Positions 1-10,475 of a stretch of 64,000 nucleotides of DNA are shown here, in pieces. Every line of letters starts with the position of its first letter. The first letter of the stretch is position 1. The notes under the pieces are model-generated. The model saw only the letters and a list, made by a program, of their open reading frames with translations, was not told where the DNA came from and ran no database searches. Source of the stretch: Cephalopachus bancanus (lineage: Eukaryota; Chordata; Mammalia; Primates; Tarsiidae). The translations under genes were made by a program, and so were the position numbers. The stretch covers positions 186,001 through 250,000 of the forward strand of contig JAPVLO010000990.1 of the NCBI GenBank assembly GCA_027257055.1. Reading direction: 5' to 3'.

Positions 1-207
1 CTGGGCTCCGGCGATCCTTCTGCCTCAGCCTTCCGAGTAGCTGGAACTACAGGTGTGCGCTACCACACCTGACTAATTTTTTTTATTTACTGTAGAGATG
101 AGGTCTCACCAAGTTGCCCAGGCGGGTCTCGAACCCGTGAGCTCAGGCAATCCACTCACCTCAGCCTCCCAAAGCGCGGGATTACAGGCCGAGCCACCGA
201 GCCCGGC
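1..207 (-). mobile_element. Alu, young group, cut by window edge
   Basis: Reverse-oriented Alu whose right part lies outside the window. It ends with the reversed Alu start 'gagcccggc' and carries the young-group features: 'gaacccgtgagctcaggcaatccac' type B-box segment and 'ggccgagccaccgagcccggc' type 5' end. Confidence 0.9.
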
Positions 208-324
208 TTCTTTATTATTATTAATATTAGTCTCTCAAAGAATGTTATGGAGTGCCTGGGTGAATAAAGCTATGTGAGAGATAATATTATTACAAAATCT
301 ATAATGTTTGCATTGTCTTATTTT

Positions 325-616
325 ATTTTATTTTGAGTTAGAGTCTCACTCTGTCGCCCAGCCTGGAGTGCAGTGACATGCTTACTGCCACCGCAGCCTC
401 GACCTGCTGGGCTCAGGTGATCCTTCTACCTCAGCTTTCCAAGTAGCTGGAACTACAGGCACGTGCCACCATGTCTGGCTAATTTTTTGATTTATTCTAG
501 AGATGAGGGCTCACCAAGTTGCCCGGACTGATCTCGAACCTGTGAGCTCAGGCATTCCTCTCACTTCAGCCTCCCAAAGTGCTGGGATTATAAGCGTGAG
601 CCATTGCACCTGGCTT
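325..616 (-). mobile_element. Alu dimer with target duplication
   Basis: Complete reverse-oriented dimeric Alu with a T-rich tail. It is flanked by the direct repeat cattgtcttatttt (311-324 and 617-630), so the insertion boundaries are clear. Confidence 0.9.
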
Positions 617-943
617 CATTGTCTTATTTTTTTTAAGTATTCCATATTTTTAACATCCTAGGTGTTCAAGGAAAACCATGAAATTAGTTAAAACTTGCCA
701 TCTTTTTTATGATTTAATATATATTTCATTTGAGTTCTCATTTGTCATAAGAGTGGGCATCTGGAAAATTCTTATTTAACATTTACCTTTTGGTATTCTA
801 TAGTCTCAAACTGCAAGGATTTCCTAATGAGAAATGTGAAGTTTATTCCTTCAGGTAATTCTTTTTGAGATTAGATCCTTGTTAAACATAAAATAGGAAT
901 ACATTCTCTCCTATGCTTGGTTTATTTAAAAAAATTAATTCAA
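617..943. other. No gene seen; AT-rich single-copy-looking DNA
   Basis: AT-rich sequence between two Alus with no long ORF, splice-site array or repeat signature that I recognise. Confidence 0.5.
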
Positions 944-1215
944 GCCAGACACGGTGGCTCATGCCTACAATCCCAGCACTTTGGGAGGCGGAGGCAAGAG
1001 GATTGCCTGAGACCAGGGGTTCGAGACCAGCCCAGGCAACTTGGTGAGACCTTGTCTCTACAATAAATCAAACAGTCTGTGGTTCCAGTTACTTGGGAGG
1101 CTGAGGCAGAGGGATTGCCTGAGCCCAGCAGGTCGAGGCTGCGACGGCTGTGTAGTGTCACTGCACTACAGCCTAGGCAATAGAGTGAGACTCCTACTAA
1201 AAAAAAAAAAAAAAA
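944..1215 (+). mobile_element. Alu dimer
   Basis: Forward Alu with the start 'gccagacacggtggctc', the middle stretch 'acaataaatcaaa' and a terminal A tract of about 18. Short flanking repeat (aattcaa) on both sides. Confidence 0.9.
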
Positions 1216-1386
1216 GAATTCAATTAAGACTCACCTTTAAAGCTTCCAGGCAGAAGCCAGTTCATTCTTAAGTTTTTCAGTAAGCAATAAGCATCAAAAC
1301 AAGCGTTAAGCTATTGAAAATTCTTTCCCAAATGTGAGCTTTCTTAACGTTGGCCTAAATGTTGCTGCTAAAGTAACGTGCAATTT

Positions 1387-1545
1387 GCCAGGGCATGGTG
1401 GTACTGTGCCTGTAGTCCCAGCTACTTGGGAGACTGAGGCAGAAGGATCACCTGAGCCCAGGAGGTTGAGACTACGGTGGCTGTGAGTGTGCCACTGCCC
1501 TCCAGCCTGAGTGACAGAGTGAGACTATGACTTCAAAAAAAAAAA
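1387..1545 (+). mobile_element. Alu right-arm monomer
   Basis: Single Alu arm: 'gccagggcatggtggtac' start, 'gtgccactgccctccagcctg' and a poly(A) end. It has the right-arm insertion and no left arm, so it is either a free right monomer or a 5'-truncated Alu. Confidence 0.8.
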
Positions 1546-1889
1546 GTGTTGTTTAAACACTCGAGGAAGATTGGTTAATAATTGGAGGCTGAGTGACTTA
1601 ACTTCTTTCTGCATTTCTTCTGTGCCATCCTCAGTTATCAGTGCATCCACAGTGATGGCTATGTCAGCTCCAGGCATCTCATCTTCATGTGCTATTCCAG
1701 GGCCAGAAGAGAGGAGTCGTAGCTCTTTCCTTGTGTTCCCTTTTGAGGGGAAAACCTTCTTTGAGGCCTATCCTGCTTGTCTTTCTTAATCACTGCACAT
1801 AACTGTACCACATTCTCTCCTGAACCAATCACTAGCAATGGCAGTGGAATCCTGGCAATTGATTTTGATTCCTCAAGAGTCATCCCCAA
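1546..1889. other. Possible old interspersed repeat, no gene
   Basis: Contains the phrase 'ctgaaccaatcactagcaat', which resembles a common mammal-wide repeat that I cannot name with certainty. Short ORFs on both strands lack any recognisable domain. Confidence 0.3.
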
Positions 1890-2163
1890 GGCTGGGCATG
1901 GTGGCACGCACCAGTAGTCCTAGCTACTGAGGAAGCTGTGGTGGGACAATTGTTTGAGCCCAGAAGTTTGAGTCCAGCCTGGGCAACATAGCGAGACACC
2001 GTCTCTGGAGAAAGAGAGAGAGAGAGAGAGCGCTGAGTGTGGTGGCATGCACCTAAAATGTAATCCCAACATTTTAGGAGGCTGAGCAGGAAGATCTCTT
2101 TAGCTCAGGAGTTTGAGACCACTCTGGGCCTCATAGCAAGACCCTGTCAAAAAAATTAAAAAA
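1890..2163 (+). mobile_element. Two Alu left-arm monomers in tandem
   Basis: Two diverged Alu-like monomers follow each other: 1890-2030, ending in a GA-rich tail, and 2032-2163, ending in an A-rich tail. Each has its own 'gtggtggcatgcacc' type start, so they look like independent monomer insertions, the second into the tail of the first. Confidence 0.65.
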
Positions 2164-2299
2164 GATTCACCCTCCCCCAGTTCCATCCCCTGGCCTTGGG
2201 ATAGGCCCAACTTTTTCTGAATCACAAGCCTCCCCCCCTCCCAATAGCAAAATAAAATCTGGGTTTTGACAGTAAACGAGAATGGAGGAGGAGACTGGT
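2164..2299. other. Unassigned spacer
   Basis: C-rich spacer between Alu monomers and a young Alu; nothing recognisable. Confidence 0.4.
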
Positions 2300-2313
2300 A
2301 AGAACTGGCCATT

Positions 2314-2599
2314 GGCCGGGCTCAGTGGCTCAGCCTGTAATCCGCGCCTTTGGGAGGCTGAGGTGAGTGGATTGCCTGAGCCCGCAGGTTCGAGACCCGC
2401 CTGGGCAGCGAGACCTCATCTCTACAATAAATCAAAAAATCAGCCGGGTGTGGTAGCGCGCGCCTGTAATTCCGGCTACTCGGAAGGCTGAGGCGGAAGG
2501 ATCGCCGGAGCCCAGCAGGTCGAGGCTGCGGTGGCCGGGAGCGGCCACTGCACTCCAGTCTGGGCGACAGAGTGAGACTCCGACTCAAAAAAAAAAAAA
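2314..2599 (+). mobile_element. Alu dimer, young group, perfect target duplication
   Basis: Full-length young Alu starting 'ggccgggctcagtggctcag'. It is flanked by the perfect direct repeat agaactggccatt (2301-2313 and 2600-2612). The intact duplication and CpG-rich body argue for a recent insertion. Confidence 0.95.
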
Positions 2600-2612
2600 A
2601 GAACTGGCCATT

Positions 2613-2956
2613 GAAGAGACTCTGTAACTTGCATCAAAATTTAATATACTCCTTTTCCTTTAAAAATACTTCACCTGTCTGGATGAACAACTTTCTCAGA
2701 TATTAAATAACATCAAGCTAACAAATTAACCTTTTAAATCTGGTGGATTTAAAGTTCTCCCGAATATTCCTGTACCATACATAAACAGTACAATTTCAAC
2801 ATAAAATCCTAAGTCTACATTGGTTATATATTTGGAGTGTGTACTTACATGGCTGTTGCTTGAACAGGCTAAATTCTCTTAAACATTGCAGGTACAAAGA
2901 AGACCCAATTTGCTTGAATTCTTTATAGGCGAACATGAGCTTCTGTTAAACATTTC
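2613..2956. other. No gene seen; AT-rich DNA
   Basis: AT-rich sequence with no ORF or repeat signature that I recognise. Confidence 0.45.
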
Positions 2957-3115
2957 ATTTTTTTCTCCAGAGATAGTATCTTGCTCTATCACCCAGGCTG
3001 AAGTGCCATGGCACAATCACCACTCACTGAAGCCTCAAACTCCTGGACTCAATTAATCCTCCTGCCTTAGTCTCCCAAAACGCTGGCATTACAGGCATGA
3101 GCCACCACACCCAGG
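2957..3115 (-). mobile_element. Alu monomer
   Basis: Reverse-oriented single Alu arm with a T-rich 5' side and the end 'gagccaccacacccagg'. Diverged, so old. Confidence 0.75.
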
Positions 3116-3219
3116 CTACTCTTAAACAATTCTAAACTTAATTAGATATCTTCCCTTAATTGAAAGATGTTACACATTAAGGAAAGTGGTTATCACACCA
3201 GTGAAATGAAGGTAGTATC

Positions 3220-3484
3220 TTTTTTTTCTTTTTTTGAGTCTCATTCTGCCCAGGCTAGAGTGCAGTGGTACGATCATGGCTACTACAACCTCCACTTCCC
3301 TGGTTCTGGCAATCCTTCTGCCTCAGCCTCCTGAGTACCTGTGACTACAGGTGTGCACTACCATGAACAGCTAATTTTTTGATCTTTTGTACAGATGAGG
3401 TCTCGCACTCCTGGGCTCAGGCTATCCTCTTGCCTCAGCCTCCCAAAGAACTAGGATTACAAGTGTGAGCCACTATGCTTAGCC
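3220..3484 (-). mobile_element. Alu dimer, diverged
   Basis: Reverse-oriented dimer with both arms joined through the usual 'gctaattttttgat' middle stretch. Several substitutions and small deletions set it apart from the young group. Confidence 0.85.
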
Positions 3485-3672
3485 CTTGACTCTTAAAAAG
3501 TATGCACATTTCCTCCTGGCTAGGTCTCAAGACCTTTGAAGTTTACAGGAATTCTGCAATCTTTCCCAGTCTCAGGACAACTCAATGCTTACAGATATTA
3601 ACATGATATTCAGCTGAATTCTGGATATCTCACATAGTGTGTCTGACTAGTGATCACACATCACATAATGTC

Positions 3673-3800
3673 ATTTTTTTTAAAGACACGGGGTCTCACT
3701 ATGTTGCCCAGGCTGGTCTTGAAATCCTGGACTCAAGCAATCCTCCTGCCTCAGCCTCCCAAAGTGCTTAGATTATAGGTGCGAGCCACCACACTTGGCC
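3673..3800 (-). mobile_element. Alu left-arm monomer
   Basis: Reverse-oriented monomer from a T tract to 'gagccaccacacttggcc'. Confidence 0.8.
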
Positions 3801-4026
3801 ATAACATCGATTTGACTAATGTGAACACCACTGGATTTTGTGGAAAATATCTTGGAAAGGTGACTGAATAAGTTCATGATCAATGAGAGTAGATTTACTG
3901 CTATGTTACAAACAAGTAAGAAACAGAAAACAAGAAGGGAAGGAGGAAGGAAGGGTGCGATGGTAAAGAGAAGCATCTGATGGGTGGTTGGTCTCACCAC
4001 CCAGAAGTGGAACGGGGGCTCATTTC
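3801..4026. other. Unassigned sequence
   Basis: No repeat recognised. The 110-codon ORF on the - strand (3773-4105) runs partly through the neighbouring Alu monomer, so it is not evidence of a gene. Confidence 0.4.
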
Positions 4027-4039
4027 TAAACACACCATG

Positions 4040-4200
4040 GTAAGCAGGGCATGGTGCTACCTGTAGTCCCTGAGATGGCAGGATCATTTGAGCCCAGGAG
4101 TTCAAGGCTGCAGCGAGCTATGATCACACCTCTGCACGCCAGCCTCGGCAATAGAACAAGACACTATCTCTTATCAATCAATCGATCAATTAATTAAAAG
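4040..4200 (+). mobile_element. Alu right-arm monomer with target duplication
   Basis: Monomer with a tail of ATCA/ATTA repeats, flanked by taaacacaccatg at 4027-4039 and 4201-4213 (perfect, 13 bp). Confidence 0.85.
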
Positions 4201-4213
4201 TAAACACACCATG

Positions 4214-4844
4214 ACAATTTGGAGAAAAGAAAGATGGCCCACTCTTCTGTGGTGATGGACCGCTGTCTCCTTACAACTATCTATGGCTCCCATAGGGTAC
4301 TTGGCCAGGTGGGTGGACCACCACCACTCATCTCTGATTGTGGGCCTCTGTTACTTTGTGGTCTATTTCCCTTGCCTCCCAGGACATAAACCCTTTGCTT
4401 GCTGGTCTTTAGCAGGCTTCCTCTCAGGCCATCCGGCTTGTGATCCCTCAGGGTGTCCGCCAGGGGGATTTGAATTTTCTGTTACTCCCACGAATACACA
4501 CAGCTCAAAGAGAGAGCCCGCACTTTGCCTCAACGACTTTACTCTGGGGTGACTGGCCGGCTGGCTTCAGGATGCTGGGGCCGCTAACATTGGTGGTTCA
4601 TTCAGCTTGATGGGTAAATGCTGTGGCTGAAATGTTCTTTCTTGCAGCTCAGACTTTCCCTCCTTCTTCCAGAAGTACATCCCTCAAGGAGTTCCTTAAA
4701 TGAGGGCCAGGCCTTGGTGAAACCTCAACTGACAATAAAAATTGTCATTTATTTTTTCACCCTTCTTGAAACAAAGCTTATCTTGGCATGCAATTCCAGG
4801 TTGGTGATTATTTTCTCTCAGTATTTTAAACATAGCATTTGGTG
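4214..4844. other. Old unassigned repeat-like sequence, site of the L1 insertion
   Basis: No gene seen. The part from about 4760 to 4842 and the sequence from 10476 onward read as one interrupted stretch, split by the L1 that starts at 4845. The pattern (TTCTCTCAGTATTTTAAA...) resembles the reverse of old L1-type DNA, but I do not assign it firmly. Confidence 0.35.
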
Positions 4845-5163
4845 CCAATAAAATTCAATGGGAGAAAGAATAATCTTCTTAACAAATGGTAGTGGGACTA
4901 CTGGATATCCACATGCAAAAGAATGAAGTTCCCCTACCTCATACCGTATGTAAAAATTAACTCAAAATGAATCAAAGACCTAAATGTAAGGGCTAAAACT
5001 ATAAAATTCTTAAAAGAAAATATATAGATAGCTCTGTATGACGTTGGATTTGACAATGGATTTTTGGATAAGACACTAAAAGTATGAGCAACAGAAGAAA
5101 ACAATAGATACACTGAACTTCATCCAAATTGAAAATATTTGTGCTTCAAAGGTCATCATCAAT
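4845..5163 (+). mobile_element. Old L1 (ORF2 3' part), segment 1
   Basis: L1 ORF2 region in forward orientation with many stops. Recognisable phrases include 'gaatgaagttcccctacctc', 'aaatgaatcaaagacctaaa' and 'aaaattcttaaaag'. This is the first piece of an L1 that resumes after an Alu monomer at 5311. Confidence 0.85.
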
Positions 5164-5310
5164 GGCTGTGTGTGGTGACTCACACCTGTAATTCCAGCAC
5201 TTTGGGAGGTCGAGGCAGGAGGATCACTAGAGGCCAGGAAAGATCAGCCTGGACAACAAAGCAAGATCCCGTCTCTATTTATTTAAAAAATATAAAATTA
5301 AAATTAAAAA
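5164..5310 (+). mobile_element. Alu left-arm monomer inside old L1
   Basis: Starts 'ggctgtgtgtggtgactcac' and ends in an A-rich tail. L1 sequence stops at 'aaggtcatcatcaat' and resumes at 'caccatcaagaaagtg', with catcaa on both sides. Confidence 0.8.
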
Positions 5311-5363
5311 CAGGCACCATCAAGAAAGTGAAAAGACCATCTATAGAATGGGAAGATGTATTT
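5311..5363 (+). mobile_element. Old L1, segment 2
   Basis: Short continuation of the old L1, ending at the target site agatgtattt (5354-5363), where the reverse-oriented L1/Alu block was inserted. Confidence 0.8.
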
Positions 5364-5389
5364 AATTTAATTTGATTTTAATTTTAATT

Positions 5390-5578
5390 TTTTTTTGAGT
5401 TGGAGTCTCACTCTGCCGTCCAGACTGGAGTGCAGTGGCCGCTCCCGGCCACCGCAGCCTCGGCCTGCCGGGCTCTGGTGATCCTTCCGCCTCAGCCTTC
5501 CAAGTAGCTGGAACTACAGGCGCACGCTACCACGCCCGGCTAGTTTTTTTTTATTTTTTGTAGAGATGAGGTCTCGCC
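5390..5578 (-). mobile_element. Alu fragment, 5'-truncated, at the tail of the reverse L1
   Basis: Reverse-oriented young-group Alu. It has a T tract, the full right arm and the middle stretch, then stops inside the left arm at 'gaggtctcgcc', so about 110 bases of the 5' end are missing. It abuts L1 tail sequence directly. Whether it was copied together with the L1 or came later is not settled. Confidence 0.85.
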
Positions 5579-8500
5579 ATATTTTATTTTATTTTTTAAC
5601 ATGTTTTTAATTATAAAATTGTGGGATACAGTTAAGGGATGGGTATACAAATGTGCATCGTTCAGGCTCCCTTGTTGATAAGGGGTGTCCCCCATCCCCA
5701 GACAGATATTGACTACTGGTAATCCCACCACCCTTCCCTTCCCTGCCCCCCCATAGTTTCCCACTGTCAGTCCTTTTCTTTTAGTATTATGATAGATGTT
5801 CAAGGTCCACTATATGAGTGAGAACATGTGATACTCAGATCTTTGTTTCTGTGAGAGATCACTCAGTATTATAGACTCTAGTTCCATCCAGGTTGCTGCG
5901 AAATTCATGATTTTGTTCTTTTTTATGGTTGCGTAGTATTCCATTGTGTATATGTACCACTTTTTTTTAATCCAGTCCTCTTTTGATGGACAGCATGGTT
6001 GGTTCCATGTTCTTGCTATTGTGAACAATGCTGCAATAAACATACGTGTGCAGGTATCTTTTTTATAGAGTGATTTGAGTTCTTCAGGGTATATTCCCAG
6101 TAGGGGGATTGCAGGATCATATGGGAGGTCAATATTTAGAGATTTTAGGAATCACCACACTGCTTTCCACAGAGGTTGCACTAGTTTACACTCCCACCAA
6201 CAGTGTAGTAGTGTTCCCTTTTCACCACATCCTCTCCAGCATCTGTTATTTTTTGAGTTATTGATAATTGCCATTCTGACTGGAGTTAGGTGGTATCTCA
6301 GTGTGGTTTTGATTTGCATCTCCTTGATGATTAGTGAGGTTGAACATTTCTTCATGTGTCTGTTGGCTGTAGGATGTCTTCCTTTGAGAAGTGTCTGTTC
6401 ATATTTTTTGCCCACTTTATAATGGGGTTGTTTATTTTTTTTCTTTTCAGCATGTTTGAGTTCCTTGTAGATCCAAGATGTTAAGCCTTTGTCAGACCTG
6501 GTGTTGGCAAATACTTTTTCCCAGTCTGTGGGCTGTCTCCCTGCTCTCTTGATGGTTTCTTTGGCTTTGCAGAAGCTTGTCAGTTTAATGAGGTCCCACT
6601 TGTCTATCTTCTCTCTTATGGCCTGTGTGTTTTGGGTTTTCTTCAGGAATTGGATGCCAGTTCCAATTTCCATAAGGGTGTGTCCTGCATTTTCTAAGGT
6701 TCTTATGGTTTGGGGTTTTACATTTAGGTCTCGGATCCATTTAGAGTTAATTTTTGTGTATGGGGATAGATAGGGGTGTTGTTTGAGTCTTCTGCATGTG
6801 GTCAGCCAGTTTTCCCAGCACCATTTACTGAATAGGTTCTCCTCTCCCCAGTGGTAGGTGGTGGAGGCTTTGTCAAAGATGAGTTGGTTGAGAAATTGAG
6901 GTTTTGCTTCTGGAATCTCAGTTCTATTCCATTGGTCTATATGCCTGTTCCTGTACCAATACCAAGCTGTTTTGATTATTGTAGCTTTATAGTAAAGTTT
7001 GAAGTCTGGTAATGTGATACCACCTGCCTTGTTTTTTTGTAGAGGATTGTTCTGGTTATTCTTGGTAGTTTGTGTTTCCATATGAATTCCTGTATTGTTT
7101 TTTCTAGAAGAATGTTGCTGGCAATTTGATGGGTATTGCATTAAATCTGTAGATCGCCTTAGGTAGGATGGACATCTTCACAATGCTGATTCTTCCAATC
7201 CATGAGCATGGGATATTTTTCCACTTGTTTGTGTCATCTTTGATTTCTTTGAGCAGTGTTTTGTAGTTTTCATTGTAAAGGTCTTTCACGTTTCTGGTTA
7301 GGAAGATGCCAAGGTGTTTCTTTTCTTTTTTTTTTGTGGCTATTGTGAATGGAATTGTGCTTTTTATTTGGCTTTCTGTTTGTTTATTATTGGTGTAAAG
7401 AAATGCAATCGTCTTTTGCACATTTATTTTATACTCTGAGACTCTGCCAAAGTCCTTTATCAGTGTAAGGAGGTTTTTGACAGATTCTCTTGGATTTTCA
7501 AGGTACACAATCATGTCATCTGCAAAGAGAGATAACTTGACTTCCTCTTTTCCTATTTGGACACCCCTGATTGCCTTCTCTTCTCTGATTGCTCTAGCCA
7601 GGACCTCCAATACTATATTGAACAGGAGGGGTGAGAGTGGGCATCCTTGTCTTGTTCCAGTTTTCAGGGGAAATGGTTCCAGTTTTTGTCTGTTTAGGAG
7701 TATGCTGGCTGTGGGTTTCTCGTAGATAGCTTTTACTATTTTGAGGTATGTTCCACGTATGCCTAGATGTTCGAGAGTTTTTTTTATCAAGAAGGGGTCC
7801 TGGTTTTATCAAAAGCCTTTTCTGCATCTAATGATAAAATCACGTGGTTTTTGTTTTGACATCTGTTGATATATTTAATTACATTTATGGTTTTACGACT
7901 GTTGTTTAACAGCCTTGTGTCCCAGGGATGAAGCCTACTTGGTCATGATGGATGATTTTTGAGATGTGTTGTTGAATCCAGTTTGCTAGGATCTTGTTTT
8001 GGATTTTAGCATCTATGTTCATCAAAGATATTGGCCTGTAGTTCTCTTTCTTTGTTGGGTCTTTACCTGGCTTGGGTATCAATGTGATGTTAGTTTTGTA
8101 AAATGATTTAGGGAGAGTTCCATCTTTCTCAATCACTTGGAATACCTTCAGTAGGATTGGTATCAGCTTCTCCTTAAATGTCTTGCAGAATTCTGCTGGA
8201 AAGCCGTCTGGTCCAGGATTTTTTTTTGTAGGTAGTTTTCTTATTACGTAGTCAATTTCCTTGATTGTTATTGGTCTATTTAGGGTCTCAATTTCTTCTT
8301 GTTTCAACCTAGGCAGGTTGTGTGATGTCAGAAAGTCCTCCATTTCCTTAAGGTTTTCAAGTTTGTTTCCATACAAGTGTACATAGTAGTCTCTAATGAT
8401 CTTTTGTATTTCTTCAGGGTCAGATGTGACTTCATCTTTTGTGTTTCTGATTGTGTTTATTTGGGCTTTTTCTTTCTTTTTCTTGGTCAGTCTAGCTAGG

Positions 8501-8664
8501 GGCCCATCGATCTTGTTTATCCTTTCAAAGAACCGGCTTTTTGTTTCATTGATATTTTTGTATTATCTTTTTGTCTTCTATGTCCTGGATTTGGGCTTTT
8601 ATTTTGGTGATCTGGATTCTTCTGCTGAAGTTAGGGTTTTGGTGGTCTTGCTTTTCCAGCAGGG
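5579..8664 (-). mobile_element. L1: L1 retrotransposon, 5'-truncated
   Basis: Reverse-oriented L1 holding about two thirds of ORF2 and a short 3' UTR with an A-rich tail ('aacatgttaaaaaataaaat' on its own strand). The 5' UTR, ORF1 and the ORF2 endonuclease domain are absent, the usual result of incomplete target-primed reverse transcription. Its 5' break abuts agatgtattt (8665-8674), matching agatgtattt at 5354-5363 beyond the Alu fragment. This gives a shared target duplication for the L1-Alu block. It is much less decayed than the L1 it landed in. Confidence 0.95.
5810..8655 (-). pseudogene. L1 ORF2 remnant (reverse transcriptase and C-terminal domain)
   Basis: Reads on the - strand in pieces: 8376-7906 (N-terminal part of the reverse transcriptase, with '[17 protein letters not shown]'), 7790-7104 (catalytic centre with '[15 protein letters not shown]', the F-A-D-D signature), 7141-6152 (thumb, connection and the cysteine-bearing C-terminal region, with '[14 protein letters not shown]') and 6043-5810 (C-terminal end, with 'MEYYATIKKNKIMNF'). 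Frame changes between the pieces, near 7790-7906, 7104-7141 and 6043-6152, and early stops above 8376 show that it cannot make a working protein. The apurinic-endonuclease domain is lost through 5' truncation. An intact ORF2 is about 1275 codons, and only about 950 codon positions remain. Confidence 0.95.
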
Positions 8665-8674
8665 AGATGTATTT

Positions 8675-8763
8675 TAAAAACATATTATATCAGATGAGGA
8701 TCTGGAATCAAGAATATATAAAGAACTCTTACAACTTAATAATAAAAAGATAACAATTAAAAA
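8675..8763 (+). mobile_element. Old L1, segment 3
   Basis: Forward L1 resumes with 'acatattatatcagatgagg', reading 'aaagaactcttacaactta' as expected of ORF2. Confidence 0.85.
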
Positions 8764-9014
8764 TGCCTGAGCCTGCAGGTTCAAGACCTGCCTGGGCAAC
8801 TTGGTGAGACTTCATCTCTACAATAAATCAAAATGAGCTGGGTGTGGTAGCGCGTGCCTGTAATTCTGGCTACTCGGAAGGCTGAGGCGGAAGGATCGCC
8901 GGAGCCCAGCAGGTCGAGGCTGCGGTGGCCGGGAGTGGCCACTGCACTCCAGTCTGGGCGATAGAGTAAGACTCCAATTCAAAAATAAGTAAATAAATAA
9001 ATAAATAAATAAAT
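8764..9014 (+). mobile_element. Alu, 5'-truncated, young group, in old L1
   Basis: Begins at 'tgcctgagcctgcagg', lacking about the first 45 bases, and ends in an AAAT-repeat tail. The surrounding L1 continues after it with 'ggaaaaaggatctgaataga'. Confidence 0.9.
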
Positions 9015-9088
9015 GGAAAAAGGATCTGAATAGACATTTCTACAAAGAAGATATACAGAGCGTCACTAAGCACATAAAAAGATATTCA
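9015..9088 (+). mobile_element. Old L1, segment 4
   Basis: Short L1 ORF2 piece between two Alus ('catttctacaaagaagatat'). Confidence 0.85.
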
Positions 9089-9395
9089 GGTCAGGCGTGG
9101 TGGCTCAGCCTGTAATCCCAGCACTTTGGGAGGCCGAGGCGAGAGGACTGTCTAAGCCTGTGCATTTGAGATGAGTCTGGGCAACTCGGTGAGACATCGT
9201 CTCTACAATAAATCACAAAAACTAGCCAGGTATGGTGGCATGCGTCTGTAGTTCCAGCTACTTGGAAGGTTGAGGCAGAAGGATCCCCTAAGCCCAGCGG
9301 CTTGAGGCTGTGGTGGCCACAAGCATGCCACTGCACTTCAGCTTGGACGACAAGAGTGAGACTCCAACTCAAAAAAAAAAAAGAAAGAGAAAAGA
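9089..9395 (+). mobile_element. Alu dimer in old L1
   Basis: Full dimer with an A-rich tail. Near-identical flanks aaaagatattca and aaaagatactca mark the target duplication. Confidence 0.9.
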
Positions 9396-9590
9396 AAAGA
9401 TACTCAACATTAGCCATCTGAAAAATGCAAGTCAAAGTCACAATGGGATACTACTTCACACCCATTAGGATGGCTATAATCAGAAAGACAGATGATATCA
9501 CGTGCTAAAACGGTGTGGAAGAATTGGAACTCTCATTCATTACTGGTCCCCACCAGTAATATAAGATGGTATGATACAACATTTGCAGCT
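9396..9590 (+). mobile_element. Old L1, segment 5
   Basis: L1 ORF2 sequence with 'cacaatgggatactacttca' and 'ccattaggatggctataatc', classic for this region. Confidence 0.9.
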
Positions 9591-9902
9591 AGCTGGGCAC
9601 AGTGACTCATGCCTATAATTCCAATGTTTTGGGACTCTGAGGTGGGGGGATCGCTTGAAGCTAGGAGTTAAAGACCATCCTGGGCAACATAGTGAGACCT
9701 TATCTCTATATAAACATTTTAAAAAAATTAGCCGTGCAAGATGGCACGTGCCTATAGTCCCAGCTACTCGGGAGGCTGAGGCAGAAGGATCACTCAAGCC
9801 AGGAGTTCAAGACTTCAGTGAGCTATGACTGCATCACTACACTTCAGCCTGGGTGACAATGAGACCCCATCTCTAAACATTTAATACATAAAATAAAATA
9901 AA
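9591..9902 (+). mobile_element. Alu dimer in old L1
   Basis: Older dimer starting 'agctgggcacagtgactc', ending in an AAAT-rich tail. Confidence 0.85.
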
Positions 9903-10468
9903 ATGGTGCTGCTGCTTTGGAAATCCTCGAGATGTTAAACATGACATTATCCAGCAATTTCACACCTAGATATATACCCAAGAGAAATGAAAAATATGCC
10001 CACACAACACTCATATGTGAATGTTTATAGCAGTATTATTTATAATAGCCAAAAGACGAAAACAACCCAAATGTCCATCAACTGACAAATGGATAAGCAA
10101 AATATAGTATAGCCACATAATGGCATATAATTTGACTATAAAAATAAATAAATTACTGAAGCATGCTACAGCACAGATACACTTTGAAAATATGCTTAGT
10201 GAAAGAAGCCAGTCAAAAAGGATCACATATCATTTGTATAAAACATTCTGAATAGGCAAATCTATGCAGATAGAAAGTAGATTAGTGCTTGCCAGACCTG
10301 GGGGGTGGGGGTGGGGTGGGGAGGAAGTTTCTTTTGGGAGTAAGAAAAATGTTCTGGAATTAGATAGTGATGATGCTTATACCACTTTGTGAACATACTA
10401 AAACCATTTCATTGTAACTCTAAAAGAATGCATTGAATGGTATGTAAATTGTAGTTTTTGGAAAAGAA
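9903..10468 (+). mobile_element. Old L1, segment 6 (end of ORF2 and 3' UTR)
   Basis: Contains 'acccaaatgtccatcaactg' and 'cacataatggcatataattt' of the ORF2 end, then the G-rich 3' UTR tract ('ggggggtgggggtggggtgg' at about 10299-10318). The element ends near 10468. The repeat catttgg at 10469-10475, also at 4836-4842, is a plausible target duplication for the whole 5.6-kb nest. Confidence 0.85.
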
Positions 10469-10475
10469 CATTTGG

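Noticed and set aside
2380..2405. tRNA gene suggested by 'ggttcgagacc'
   Set aside because: It is the internal Pol III B box of an Alu; there is no cloverleaf.
5810..8376. ORFs of 329, 228 and 156 codons read as a reverse transcriptase gene
   Set aside because: They are frame-shifted pieces of one truncated L1 ORF2 with 3' UTR, A-rich tail and target duplication, not a host gene.
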